Source: Prunus persica | Lineage: Eukaryota; Streptophyta; Magnoliopsida; Rosales; Rosaceae | Direction of reading: 5' to 3' | Length of the DNA stretch: 64,000 nucleotides | Assembly: GCF_000346465.2 (NCBI RefSeq) | Contig: NC_034011.1 | Span: 6,395,714 to 6,459,713 of the forward strand | Shown here: positions 32,316 through 43,220 of the stretch, piece after piece | Numbering within the stretch: position 1 is the first letter of the stretch | How the letters are laid out: every line of letters starts with the position of its first letter | The notes under the pieces: generated by a model | Seen by the model: the letters and a program-made list of their open reading frames with translations, nothing else | Told to the model about the DNA's origin: nothing | Databases searched by the model: none | Program-made: the position numbers and the translations under genes

Positions 32316-32657
32316 TGTTATAAAGAAGTGAAGCCCACATAGATAAAGCTATAGGGCATTAGTCAAAAGATGGAGATATAGCTATAGGGTATTAGTCAAA
32401 AGATGGGATAATGATGTTGGGGAGAAATCATTATGTCTCCCTTAAAGGCCATTTGCTTTGCCTATAAATAGACATTATATTTGCTTGTAAACATACGAAA
32501 GAGAGAAAGAGAAAGAGTCAGAGTCAGAGAGAAGAGAAAGAGTGAAGTCTATCTGAGGAGAAATTCTGTCAGTGTAAACACCACAAAGAGAAATATAATT
32601 CCACTCCCAATATTACAGTGGTACTTCTCATCCTCTGATTATTCTAGTTTTATAACA
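32316..32657 (+). mobile_element. 3' LTR of Copia family B
   Basis: 342 bp, TATA box CTATAAATAG at 32462-32471. Flanked by TCTTA, one base different from the left flank TCTTG. Confidence 0.9.
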
Positions 32658-33246
32658 TCTTAGTTTTTTAAATCGAAATGTACGACATTTATCGATGAAC
32701 AAGAGAGAGAGAGGGGGGGGGGGGGGGCTATGATAAAGATAGTTCCATTTTGGACTAACCTAGCTGGATCATCCATATATATATTTTCAGAAGCATTGTA
32801 CCATCATATATTTCTTTATAATAATATGAAAGTATATTTTGGGCATGAATATTTCCTTTTATGTGCCCTCAAAAAGCATAGTTAAATAATATTTCTTTAT
32901 ACAATATTAATTTTCAGCAGTTTATTTTAGAGATATTTAGTTATATACTCATTCTTAGCACTAATGATATAAATAAATCCTACACCACTTAATTTCTATA
33001 AACAAACCCAAAAAATGACAGTTGGTCCTATTGAATTTAATTTTGATTATCAAATTACTTTAATGCACTTTTGAGTGTTTTGATTTTTTTAATGAGTTTT
33101 TGAGGTTGGGCTTGTTTTAAAAAATCGATGACAGTTTTGTAATTTATAAGAAGTTAAAAGTCTCTTTGTTATGTTGTAAATAAACTTTGGATGTGTTTCT
33201 AAAATCCATTTCATATAGTTTTCTTTATATAATTTGGGCCCATATA
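32658..33246. other. Intergenic AT-rich DNA with (GA)n/G-run
   Basis: A short microsatellite (gagagagagag then 16 G's) lies at about 32701-32728. The stretch 32740-32870 resembles 46880-46960 and, with 25650-26060, is the interrupted paralogue of 46780-46960. No gene seen. Confidence 0.45.
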
Positions 33247-33938
33247 TTAGAGCATCTCCAGGGCAAGACCAAAACCGAGGGAAAGGCCCCCCAGGCGAGC
33301 CCAACAACGCTCCAGTGCGAGAGAAGCAGCCCGGGCAACTGCTGGGTCCCACCAGCCCGGGCAGGCCCAAGGGTAAGTTCCGCTTGAGCTTCAGCCCGAG
33401 TTTTGTGACGTCAGCGCACGATAACTCAAATTTTTTTTACCGTTGGCGCGTGAATTACACGCGTCAAAGGTAAAAAAAATTTGATTTCCGCGCGATGATA
33501 TCAGCCCTGACAGAACCCAACAGGCAAGTGCCACGTGTCACGACAGGGACGCTCTGATGGTTTTTTTCCAAAAATCCGACGGTCCTCGTTTTTTTGACTA
33601 AAAAAATTTGAAAAAATTCTGAAATTCTTTTAAAAAAATTCTATATTTTTTCCCTATAAATACCTAACCATTTTATTTACTTTCCACACCAAATCTACAC
33701 ACAATTCTTCTCCATCCCCAATATTTTTTACTCTCCACTCACATTATTCATTTTCCACACCAATTCTCCATACAAACTCTTCTCCTTCCAATATTTTTTA
33801 CTCTCCACTCACATTTTTCACTTCCTACACCAATTCTCCATACAAACTTTTCTCCTTCTAATATTTTTTACTCTTCAGTCACATTTTTTTACTACTTTCC
33901 ATTTGTATAAAATAAAAATTTTTAAAAAAAAAAAACAA

Positions 33939-34762
33939 ATGGCATCTTATGTCGAAACCGGAGGCTCGTGGTCAACTCAGGAAGATATTGTGTTGTGTCA
34001 GTCTTGGGTGAACGTTAGTCATGACCCTATCACGAGCAATGAGATGAAGTTCCATCATATGTAGAGCAAAATTCATGGAGAATTTTGTCAAAGATCAGGT
34101 TCCAATCGAACCGAAATGGCCTTGTCTAGTAGATGGAAACTTCTGAATAAAGAGTTAGGGAAATGGAGAAATGTCTTGACAAAAGCAAGGGAGAACATTT
34201 AATAATTGCCATTTTAATAAATTTAATGTAATTTTTTTTTATTGCATATTCTATTTCTTTTTCTTGCAAAATCTTTTTTTTCTTTTTGCATTTCCAAATT
34301 GTCTGTATTTTCTTGCATAATCAATTTTATTCTTGCATTTCAAAATAGTTTTATTTTCTTGCATAATATTTTTTTTTTCTTGCACGTCCAATTATTTATT
34401 TTTAATAGATCATACAAGCACAAATGTGGTTCGGTGCCATGGGGCAAGGCAAAAAAAGTTTCGTGCATTTCCAATGTTGGGAAGTTGTGAAGGATTGTTC
34501 GAGATTCAAAATTATTCCCACCGGTCCAACGGTTGTGTTAAATGAGACGTCGCTCCACGATTCACCATCAACCGATTCGCCATTGGACTCCTCAATGAAA
34601 ACGGAGTCACCACTCCCACGTCCGCCGAGACCTATTGGGAGAAAGGCGGCAAAGGCCAAGAGAGGGAGCACTTCGAACAATGAATGTATACAATTATTGG
34701 AGCAAATAGCTAAGAACACCTCACTAAGAATTGAGAGAGACTTGAAAAGAGATGAAGTACAA
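33939..34762 (+). pseudogene. Harbinger ORF1 (Myb/SANT-like), decayed copy
   Basis: Paralogue of the gene at 35614. MASYVETGGSWSTQEDIVLC starts well, but a TAG at 34062-34064 replaces Trp in HHMWSK, and the end of exon 1 is lost after ENI. Exon 2 (QAQMWFGAMGQGKKSF from about 34408) keeps the Trp codon that is mutated in the younger copy, and ends at RDEVQ where the internal deletion begins. Confidence 0.8.
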
Positions 34763-35035
34763 TGAATAGTGTTTGCCTTAGACTTGCCCTAGACTTAGCC
34801 TTCATGGGTGAAACCACAAATGGCAAGCTGCCACTATTCATGTGAATAGTGGCAGCCCTTGCTTGCCCATGCCCTAGACTTAGCCCTTAGAGCAAGGCCA
34901 GCGCCTGCATGAAACCGGGCCAAAGGCCCCCCGAGCGAGCCCAGAAGACCTGCAGTGCGGAAGGAGAAGCCCGGGCAAGGCGTGGGTCCCACGAGCCCGG
35001 GCAGGCCCAAGGGCGAAATCAGACTGGGCTCGAGC

Positions 35036-35171
35036 CCGAGTTGGATGACGTCAGCACACGGTAAATTCAAATTTTTTTACCGTTGGCGCGTGTAATACAC
35101 GCGCCAACGGTAAAAAAAATTTGACTTCCGTGCGCTGACGTCATCGTAACGTCAGCGATGACGTCATCCAA
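35036..35171. repeat. Large subterminal palindrome of the Harbinger element
   Basis: An inner hairpin at 35066-35125 has arms of about 28 bp (TTTACCGTTGGCGCGTGTA and its complement, differing by one A). It is enclosed by outer arms gagttggatgacgtcagc and gatgacgtcatccaactc. Several TGACGTCA palindromes are included. A matching hairpin is in the outer copy (33425-33482) but not in the MITE at 14767. Confidence 0.85.
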
Positions 35172-35613
35172 CTCAGTGTCCAACGGTAACCTGCCACGTG
35201 TCAACACCGGGTGGCTCCGATTGGTTTTTTTCCAGAAATCCTACGGTTCTCATTTTTTTGGCAAAAAAATTTTAAAAAAATCCTAAAAAATCCGAAAAAA
35301 TTCTGAAATTTTTTTTAAAAAAAAATACCAAAAAAGTATGTATTTTTTCCCTATAAATACCTAACCATTTTATCTACTTTCAACACCAAATCTTCATACA
35401 ATTTCTTCTCCATACAATATTTTCTACTCTCCACTCACATTATTCATTTTCCACACCAATTCTCCATACAAACTCATCTCCTTCCAATATTTTTTACTCT
35501 CTACTCATATTTTCCACTTTCCACACCAATTCCATACAAACTCTTCTCCTTCCAATATTTTTTACTATCCACTCACATTTTTGTACTGCTTTCCATTTGT
35601 AGAAAATAAACAA

Positions 35614-36786
35614 ATGGCATCTTCTGTCGAAATCGAAGGCTCGTGGTCAACCCAGGAAGATATTGCATTGTGCGAGTCTTGGGTGAATGTTAGTCATGAC
35701 CCTATCACGGGCAATGAGATGAAGTTCCATCATATGTGGAGCAAAATTCATGGGGAATTTTGTCAAAGATCGGGTTCCATTCGGACCGAAATGGCTTTGT
35801 CTAGTAGATGGAAACTTCTAAACAAAGAGTTAGGGAAATGGAGAAATGCCTTGACAAAAGCAAAGGAGAACATTCGGAGCGGTGCGAATCTTTCCGATGA
35901 GGTAAAATATTTTTAATTGTCATTTTAATCAATTTAATGTAACTTTTTTTTATTGCATGTTCTATTTCTTTTTGTTGCACAATGTTTATTTTATTTTTGC
36001 ATTTCCTAATTGGCTTTATTTATTTACATCATCAATTTTATTCTTGCATTTCAAATATGTTTATAATTTCATGCATAATCTTTATTTTTTGTTTTTGCAA
36101 TTTCAATTTGTCTATATTTATTTACATAATCAATTTTATTCTTGCATTTCAAAATAGTTTATAATTTCTTGCATTGTATATTTTTTTAATGCACTTCCAA
36201 TTATTTGTTTTGATAGATCATACAAGCACAAATGTGGTTCGGTGCCATGGGGCAAGGGAAAAAAAGTTTTGTGCATTTCCAATGTTGAGAAATTGTCAAG
36301 GATTGTTCCAGATTCAAAATTATTCTTACCGCACCCCCGGTTGTGTTGCATGAGACGCCGCTCCACGAATCGCCATTAACCGATTCGCCATTGGACTCCC
36401 CAATGGAAACGGAGTCACCACTCCCACGTCCGCCGAGACCTATTGGGAGAAAGGCGGCAAAGGCCAAGAGAGGGGCCACTTCGAACATTGATTGTGTTCA
36501 AATATTCAAGCAAATAGCTAAGAACAACTCTCTACGATTGGAGAGAGACTTGAGGAGAGATGAAGCGGACAAGGCACGATTGGAAGCCTTTGCAATTGAA
36601 AAGCAACATGCAAAAGAAAAAGACGACGATGAGAGAGAGATGAAAATCATGGCCATGGATACGAGCCATATGTCTCCTGAAACAAAGGCCTATTGGAAGC
36701 ATAAACGAAGGGATGTGATGAGAAGAAAACTTTTCCATGACGACGGACCTAGCAATACGGATTGGCTAAATGATGAAAACCATTAG
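35614..36786 (+). pseudogene. Harbinger ORF1, Myb/SANT-like DNA-binding protein
   Basis: Two exons, 35614-35901 (donor GAG|gtaaaa) and 36217-36786 (acceptor tgatag|ATC), would encode about 285 residues. Exon 1 has the SANT/Myb-like trihelix: GSWSTQEDIALCESWVNVS, MWSKIHGEFC, RWKLLNKELGKWR. Exon 2 has PRPPRPIGRKAAKAKR, then a Lys/Glu/Asp-rich helix and MSPETKAYWKHKRRDVMRRK. PIF ORF1 proteins bind element ends and help import the transposase. A TGA at 36286-36288 replaces a Trp codon that is intact in the older copy at about 34477, so this ORF1 is probably dead, or read through. Confidence 0.85.
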
Positions 36787-37105
36787 ATTGTATTGTTGTA
36801 TTTTTTTATAATTGTTGTATTTTTTTTTAATTGTTGTATTATCCTTTAATTTGTTGTATTGTTTCTTTTTTATTCAATCAAAAAAGCATTCTATAATTGG
36901 ACTATTTATTAAAAACATTTGAGTATTCCTCACAAAGATTAATTAAAAACAAACCTTCATTTATTGCAAACAACACACAAAACAAACCATACATAAAAGC
37001 ATAATAATAAAAAAGACCTCGCAATAATTCCACAAAACACCACACACAAAAACAAAGCATAATTAAAAACAAAGCATAATTTCAAACAAAGCACGAATCT
37101 AGCCT
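36787..37105. other. Spacer between convergent Harbinger genes
   Basis: AT-rich, with ttgttgtattttttttaa-type repeats on the ORF1 side and aacaaagcataatta-type repeats on the transposase side, probably serving as the two 3' ends. No ORF. Confidence 0.5.
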
Positions 37106-38467
37106 TCATCCATTGTGATTGCCTTTCATCTGCCACAAGTGCTCGATCAAGTCAACTTGACGTCTTTCGTGAACATATGAAGATTGCATTTCTTGATAAC
37201 GATCAATCATGGGGTTGTTGAATCGACCATCCTGAAGTAACGGTTCGGGCTCCATTGGTAGTCCATTTGGTCCCATCGGCCTTTCATATATTCTTGTCAA
37301 CGCCGTGTTCATAGGATCGGGTTCAAACACCTCTGGGGCATCGTAGTCATACTCATCCTCCACAATCATGTTGTGGAGGATGATGCAAGTCATCATAATA
37401 CTCCTCAGCACCTCCTCGTCTAGCATCCGAGCAGCACCCCTGATAATTGCCCAACGAGCTTGCAAGATACCGAAACACCTTTCCACGTCTTTCCTGTAAC
37501 CTTCTTGAAAGGAAGCAAAGCTTCTTTCCTTCTCGGATTGGGGATTCAGAATTGTTTTCACGAATGTCGTCCACCTAGGATAAATTCCGTCGGCAAGGTA
37601 GTACGCACCAGAGTATACGGTATTGTTGATTTGGTATGTGATCTGAGGGGAATGACCTCGCAATACCTCGTCGAACACCGGGGATTGACCAAGAACATTG
37701 AGGTCATTCTGAGATCCGGCAACCCCAAAAAAGGCATGCCAAACCCAAGTGTCGAATGAAGCTACGGCCTCCAAAATGATACTTTTTTGGCCCTTCCGAT
37801 TCTCATACTCTCCTTGCCACGCAGTAGGACAATTCTTCCACTGCCAATGCATGCAATCGATGCTTCCGATCATTCCTGGGAAACCTCGAGCCTCGCCTTT
37901 TTGTAGAAGCCTTTGCAGGTCTCTCGGAGTGGGTTTGCGAAGGTACTCCCTCGTATACAAATTTTCCACTGCATCACAAAATCTCACCAAGCACTCTAGG
38001 ATAGTAGATTTTCTCATCCTTGCAATCTCATCCACCTGCTCTGCAGATGCCCCATAAGCAAGCATCCGCAAAGCAGCTGTAAGTTTTTGCTCCGGGATAA
38101 GACCCAAAACTCCAACAGCATCATGCTTTTGAATGAAGTATGTGTCGTAATTACAAATATCATGCATGATTTTTTGGAACAAATGTGGCTGCATTCTATA
38201 TCTCTCTCGAAACTTATGAGCAGGATATAACGAATTTGGGATAAAATAATCCTCCAAGAGATTCTTACCCCGAGACTCTCTGCGTCTGTCCACATTCGGG
38301 GTACGACGACGATGGTGTTGGCTTGATTGATTCATCATACACACCGCTGCTACTTCAAGCATTTCTTCCTCTTCTTCATCGGCGTCCCGATCTTCTTCCT
38401 CACGTCTACGCCGGATTTCTTCCCATTCTTTCTGTTGCCTATCCAACACCCTCCTGAAGTTTGACAT
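37106..38467 (-). CDS. PIF/Harbinger DDE transposase
   Basis: An uninterrupted 453-residue ORF. Residues 1-60 are highly charged (RRRREEEDRDADEEEEE). The catalytic core carries the DDE residues as D204 (MIGSIDCMHW), D255 (GSQNDLNVLG) and E329 (DVERCFGILQARW), matching the plant PIF/HARBI1 pattern; TCIILHNMIVEDE closes the domain. The length is usual for the family. The enzyme cuts and pastes elements at TTA/TAA sites, normally together with ORF1. It is the only transposon enzyme in the window that looks fully intact, and it could mobilise the MITEs at 14767 and 42525 if an ORF1 were supplied elsewhere. Confidence 0.95.
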   Translation of the reverse strand: MSNFRRVLDRQQKEWEEIRRRREEEDRDADEEEEEMLEVAAVCMMNQSSQHHRRRTPNVDRRRESRGKNLLEDYFIPNSLYPAHKFRERYRMQPHLFQKIMHDICNYDTYFIQKHDAVGVLGLIPEQKLTAALRMLAYGASAEQVDEIARMRKSTILECLVRFCDAVENLYTREYLRKPTPRDLQRLLQKGEARGFPGMIGSIDCMHWQWKNCPTAWQGEYENRKGQKSIILEAVASFDTWVWHAFFGVAGSQNDLNVLGQSPVFDEVLRGHSPQITYQINNTVYSGAYYLADGIYPRWTTFVKTILNPQSEKERSFASFQEGYRKDVERCFGILQARWAIIRGAARMLDEEVLRSIMMTCIILHNMIVEDEYDYDAPEVFEPDPMNTALTRIYERPMGPNGLPMEPEPLLQDGRFNNPMIDRYQEMQSSYVHERRQVDLIEHLWQMKGNHNG

Positions 38468-39132
38468 TGAGAGTATAATGTGTTTTGTAAAATCTGAGAA
38501 ATGAAGGAATATATCAGAGATGGTGTGAGAGGAGTGGTGTTGATGGTGTAGTTATATAGAGGGATTCAGAAGATAGAGATGACACGTGGCACAATTTTAG
38601 AGGGTGAAAATCTTATCTGAAATCTGAGATCACTATTTGAAAAAAAATATCTGCAAATCTTATCAGACATGGGACACGTGGCACAATTTTAGAGGGTGAA
38701 AATCTTATCTGAAATATGAGATTATAATTTTTTAAAAATATCTGAAAATCTTATCTGACATGGGACACGTGGCACAATTTTAGAGGGTGAAAATTTTATC
38801 GAAAATCTGAGATTATAATTTTTATTAAAGAATATCCAAAAATTTTATCTGGAATAAGACACGTGGCAACCGAGATTCACATCCGAAAATCTTATCCGAA
38901 AATTTAATTACAAAAGATTATCAAAATTAATGATTTAAAGTATAAAAAAAATAGGAAATAAAATACAATGAATAGTAATTGCCCTAGACTTGCCCTAGAC
39001 TTTGCCCTTGTGGGTGGAACCACAAATGGCAAGGCTGACACTATTCACGTGAATAGTGTCAGCCCTTGCTTGCCCTTACCTTAGACTTTGCCCTAAAGGG
39101 TGGAGTTGCTCTTATGGGGGAAGTTACTCTTA

Positions 39133-40795
39133 TGTATAATAGTGAATCTCCCTTTATTTTACTGTTCTCTGTAATTTTCAATATTTTCTTCTCCCAATTT
39201 CATCTGTTGTACAATTTTATTTTATTTTAATCAAAATAACAAGAAGCGACATGGGCGAGAGCTCGGAAATTGAAATGAGTGAAAAAAAAAATTATATATA
39301 TATATATATATGTGGTAATATTTGCCTGTCCTGCGTCATGTTATCATATAAATAGAAATTCGACGTAATATATACGTTGTATTTGCTTATAGGGCAAGGA
39401 CATGAAATTAGCACATCTAATATGGGGCCCAGATTCCTTTATTATTGAACAGGAATGTCCAAAGAGCAGTTGACCAAGGACTTTTAAGGCTCATTTTTCC
39501 CATATCACTAGTCCTATTTTTTGCAGATATCTTCTGTTGAAATAATAAAACATCTCCCTTGATCAGCTTTGGATTTGATTCCCAAAATATCTCCCTTGAT
39601 TCACGGTTTATTTTTTGAGTGGGACAAAATAGGAAAGAACTTGCATGCCAATTTCGCGATTGGTGGCTCAAATTGAATTATTTCGAGTTCTGTTATTTTT
39701 ATCTTTGTTTTATTTCCTTACGTATTTTATCTTTTCACCTATCATATTGTCGATTGAGAAATTTTTAGAAACCAACCATATGTATCATTTTAACTGAAAA
39801 TCCACCTCTAAATTCCTTTACTTTTTTCACTTTTGAGTACAAGCATACTTGTATTAACCTTAGAGGGGAAATCATTTGTTGGGTTTATATTTTCCTTAGT
39901 CCAACAACGAAAAACAAAAATATTTATTAATGACATATTGCTCCAGTTGTCATAACATTATTAGTCCATATGTGAGTTGAGGTTTTTTTCCCTAAGTCCT
40001 TAGAAGTCATTTTACAAATGAGTAAATTTGTCTTTAAAATTTTGAGGATATAGGATAGGGGGTAGAAATAACAACACTCATTATTTCAATTAAAATGAAT
40101 AAGAGTCGTGGCCGTTGTTTGGTGTGTTGGTGTGTTGAGACTCGACTTATTAAATCGGCTAACAGTACAACATATAGGTGTCTCACAAGTCCCAAATAAA
40201 AGGGTGTAACTCATAACAATTGGCTTTTAGGTAGGACTCATAACGACTAACTTATATTCAACTCCAATCCAATCTAAGTCGGGTCATCAATTCCCTAATT
40301 TTAAATAGTGATCGAACAAAAAAGGATAGGCGGCCAGGTGGGATAAGTATGGGATGGGAAGCAAGAGCATGATTGAATTATTTGAGAGGGTAGCATGGGA
40401 ATAATCGTGGGTGAAAAAAATAATATTCTTATTCGTGGGTGATGATTAGGTGATAAAATAATGTAGGTAGGAAAATAAGATGGAGAACAGCAGTGCTTTA
40501 TCCTGCTTATCATGGGTTTTACTTTAAATTAAGGTTAAGTTGACTTTGCCCATACTTGCTGAACGATTCGTATTCTCTTATGTAAATGGGTTAAGTCAAC
40601 CGGGTAGATCTATTTGACCCACTTGAGGTAATTTATTTTATTTATTTTTAATTTTTTAATTGTTTTTTGCTTTGCCTACGGATAAATCTCTTGTTAAATT
40701 ATTAAAGTAGAAGAAAAATACAAGCAAGGCCATCACCCCAAAACAAGAAAGTGGGGTCCCATGTCCTCAAATACATTCCAAAGTGTCGACCTTTT
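39133..40795. other. Intergenic DNA, no gene seen
   Basis: AT-rich with a short (TA)n at about 39293-39310. The last 250 bases (40540-40795) resemble 51180-51535, and are the 3' flank of the first LURP-one-related gene in the duplicated segment. Confidence 0.45.
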
Positions 40796-41611
40796 CTAAT
40801 CGTCTGCAGTGGGTTCCACCACAACCCCATCATCACCATAATCATCAACGTTGATTTGATCGTCAGCGTTGATCTGATCGAGAACGAGCACCAATCCCAT
40901 GGCAAACGCGGCGTCGAAGCCGGGCTTGACGCAGAGAGCGAAGACGTCCTTCCCGAGCATCGTGTGCGTGGAGGCGTCAACTTTGCGTTTAATCTCAGCC
41001 ACTAAATTCTTCTCCGCGTCGAAGATCGTGCAGGACCGCTGCAAGAATGAGCCCTCGATCTGGTACTCCTCGCCTGGGTCTCCCAAAACCTCCACGGTCA
41101 CTGTGGACCTTCCGATCATGGAAGATCTCCGCACGCTGAAGATGTGCTTCTGGCCGTCCGTTCGCTCCCCCACAAACCCTTCCCACCGTTGATGCAGACT
41201 CGGTCGCTGTAAATTATACAGGTTTAGGTCACTGAGTTAGGAAACCGTGTTCATGGACGAGTCACTGAAAATTATTACGTTAAAAAGGAAATAAAGCAAA
41301 AAACCATTATTTGATTCGCACGTAATGAATCTATAATTCACTGAGTTCACTCAGTGAGTCAACTCGTCCATAATATTTTCTCATACCTTGCGGCGAACAG
41401 TGAGGAGGCAGCGGCCGTTGGGGTCCATGAGAACGAGCTCGCAGCTGTCACGCGCGTCCTGGGCGTACGAGTCGACTCGGAGGACGACCTCGCCTTTGCA
41501 GCCATAGACAATGAAGCCGTCGCCGGCGAAGAAGACGGAGGTTTTGGAAACGGTGAGATGGGTCTCTTGTTCATACACGAACTCAGATTCCACAAGTGTC
41601 CCGTCTTTCAT
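40796..41611 (-). CDS. LURP-one-related protein (tubby C-like), gene 1
   Basis: Two exons, 41387-41611 and 40796-41206 (donor AAG|gtatga, acceptor tttacag|CG), give 211 residues. Exon 1: MKDGTLVESEFVYEQETHLT, VFFAGDGFIVYGCKGEVVLR, RCLLTVRRK. Exon 2: RPSLHQRWEGFVGERTDGQK, SVRRSS, DPGEEYQIEGSF, GKDVFALCVKPGFDAAFAMG. This is the DUF567/LOR family, which folds like the tubby C-terminal domain; Arabidopsis LURP1 contributes to oomycete defence, but most members have no known role. The acidic tail carries an extra six residues (DQINADDQINVDD) compared with gene 2. The start was chosen because both paralogues share it and the exon lengths agree. Confidence 0.92.
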
Positions 41612-41764
41612 TTTCGTGTCGTCGATGTTGTTGTCGTTGAAGCTCTTGAAGCTCAGGCTTTGACAGAAAAGAAATGAAGCTCTGGTTTTTTTTTGAAATA
41701 ATATATGACGTTATGAAGAAAAACTTATTTTGAAGTGAAGAAGGGCTTGTGTATGTGTGTATGT

Positions 41765-41880
41765 GTGTATGTATATATAAACACTGAGAGGGACAAGGCG
41801 AAGGCTTTGGAGCTTTGGATTGGTTTTGCGATGTGCCTCAATGACATCAATATTTACGGCTTATAAATATGGCCAATAGG
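41765..41880 (-). promoter_or_regulatory. Putative promoter of LURP-one-related gene 1
   Basis: On the minus strand a TATA-like TTTATATATAC lies at about 41771-41781, some 165 bases before the ATG, and a CCAAT-type CCTATTGGCC at about 41870-41880. A similar CCTATTGG is at about 52638-52646 upstream of gene 2, supporting a conserved element. Confidence 0.4.
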
Positions 41881-41907
41881 CTATGGTGATAGGGTCATAA
41901 TGCATTG

Positions 41908-42046
41908 TCACTCTCTCTCTCTGCCTTTGTCATGGACAGATAGGCGTCTCTCTCTGTCTCTCTCTCTCACACTGTATCTTTGCTATGGAAAGATAGGACT
42001 CTCTCTCTCTCTCACTGTATCTTTGTTGTGGACAGATAGGCGAGCG
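41908..42046. repeat. CT-rich tandem repeat
   Basis: Three imperfect units of 45-60 bp, each a (CT)n run followed by tgtatctttgtyrtggacagatagg-like text. Lies upstream of LURP-one-related gene 1. Confidence 0.7.
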
Positions 42047-42524
42047 TAAGACTCGAATACGCATGACTCGGTTCATTTAGTATAAATGAGTCAACAGCTC
42101 CCTAATGATGAACGGAGCACTTGGTGTTTAGTGACATATAATCTTAACTGTGTAAGAAAGAAGAAGTCGTGAATTCAGATTTCATTAATCATAGTTTATC
42201 CGGAAAAGAAAAAGTAAGTGTCAATGATAAGTAATGTCGACGCAACTATACGGGCCGTAGGCTAAGCCTAATCCTTTTTATTTTAATGTTTCCTTGTATC
42301 AGTCGTTGCCATGAGTTGTAATTATACAATTTGTTGCTTTTTTTTCTCTACTTGACAAATTTGGGTGTAATTAGGTAGGTATTAATCTTTTCTTGTAACC
42401 CTGTATATCCACAACAAGAAGAATGAAATATCTGAATTTTGGGGCTGATTTGATTATCTGACTTGGTACCAAAACAAAGATCCTATATATGCTTGGATAC
42501 TTTTTCTTGTTATTCATGCCTTTT

Positions 42525-43217
42525 GAGTGATTTCACCCATTTGTCATGGCAAAGGACAAGGGGGGGACTAGGGCAGACACTATTCACATGAATAGTGGCT
42601 GCCCTTGCAAAAAGCAATGTGTGTTTCCACCCATTTCCATGGCAAGGGGCAAATACTATTCACCTTTTTTTTTAAAAAAAAAACCTAAACAATTCACTTG
42701 GAGAATATTTTTATTTATGTTTTATTTTTAGTTATGCTTTGTTTGTGATTTTTTTTTAAAATTATGTTTTGGTTGTGGTTTTTTCTTTTAATTATATTTT
42801 GTTTGATGTATGGAATGTGTTGAAAATTTTGTGTAGAAAATGAAAAACAATAGAAGGAGAAGAAATTATATGAGAATTTTGTGTTGAAAGTGAAGAACAA
42901 TGGTAGGTATTTATAGAAGAAAAAAAAAAGTTCATAAAATTTTGGTGAATTTTAAACAAAATTTTGAATTTTTTTCACATTTTTCTTTGCCCAAAAAAAG
43001 CCCAGCCATTGGATTTGGAAAAAAAAAAAAAAAAGCATCAGTGCACCAGAACGCGCCACGTGGCAAAATAAATTTGAATTACTAATGTCAGCAGCCTTCG
43101 GGCTAGCCCAGTCTCGTGGGACCCATGGCCTGCCCGGGCTTCACAAGCTCGCTGGAAGCTGCTTTTTGGACTTAGGCCCTTTCGTGCCAGGGCTGAGTGT
43201 TGTTGCTGGAATCGCTC
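42525..43217 (-). mobile_element. PIF/Harbinger MITE, reverse orientation
   Basis: The minus strand starts GAGCGATTCCAGC (ending at 43217, TTA follows at 43218-43220) and contains segments related to the Harbinger left region (ggtatttatag, gaagaaattatatgaga reversed) before ending near 42525 (gagtgatttcaccc) with flank TTT. The termini and interior match the 14767 and 34890 elements in inverted orientation. It has no intact gene. The target duplication is imperfect (TTT versus TTA). Confidence 0.75.
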
Positions 43218-43220
43218 TTA

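Larger units (their letters stand above)
26070..32657 (+). mobile_element. Full-length Copia retrotransposon (family B)
   Basis: Two 342-bp LTRs (26070-26411 and 32316-32657), TGTTATAAAG...TTTTATAACA, with flanks TCTTG (26065-26069) and TCTTA (32658-32662), an almost perfect 5-bp target duplication. The LTRs differ at about ten positions by eye. A PBS-like cgttatcagcacga follows the 5' LTR and a polypurine tract caagggggag precedes the 3' LTR. Internal order is gag, protease, integrase, RT, RNase H, the Copia order. Several frameshifts and stops make it non-autonomous now. Confidence 0.93.
34890..39111 (+). mobile_element. Complete PIF/Harbinger transposon
   Basis: 4222 bp, left end GAGCAAGGCCAGCGCC, right end AAGGGTGGAGTTGCTC, flanked by TTA at 34887-34889 and 39112-39114. 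It holds the two genes expected: a Myb/SANT-like ORF1 on the plus strand and a DDE transposase on the minus strand, transcribed towards each other. ORF1 has one stop; the transposase is intact. The same termini occur in the MITEs at 14767 and 42525, so this copy represents the source family. Confidence 0.95.
33250..39129 (+). mobile_element. Outer PIF/Harbinger deletion derivative, interrupted
   Basis: Left end GAGCATCTCCAGGGC at 33250 with TTA at 33247-33249; right end gggggaagttactc ending 39129 with TTA at 39130-39132. It carries a broken ORF1 (33939 on) and then jumps straight to its 3' terminal region at about 34763, so the transposase gene has been deleted. At 34889 it is split by the autonomous copy 34890-39111, only 18 bp from its own right end. 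Confidence 0.85.
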
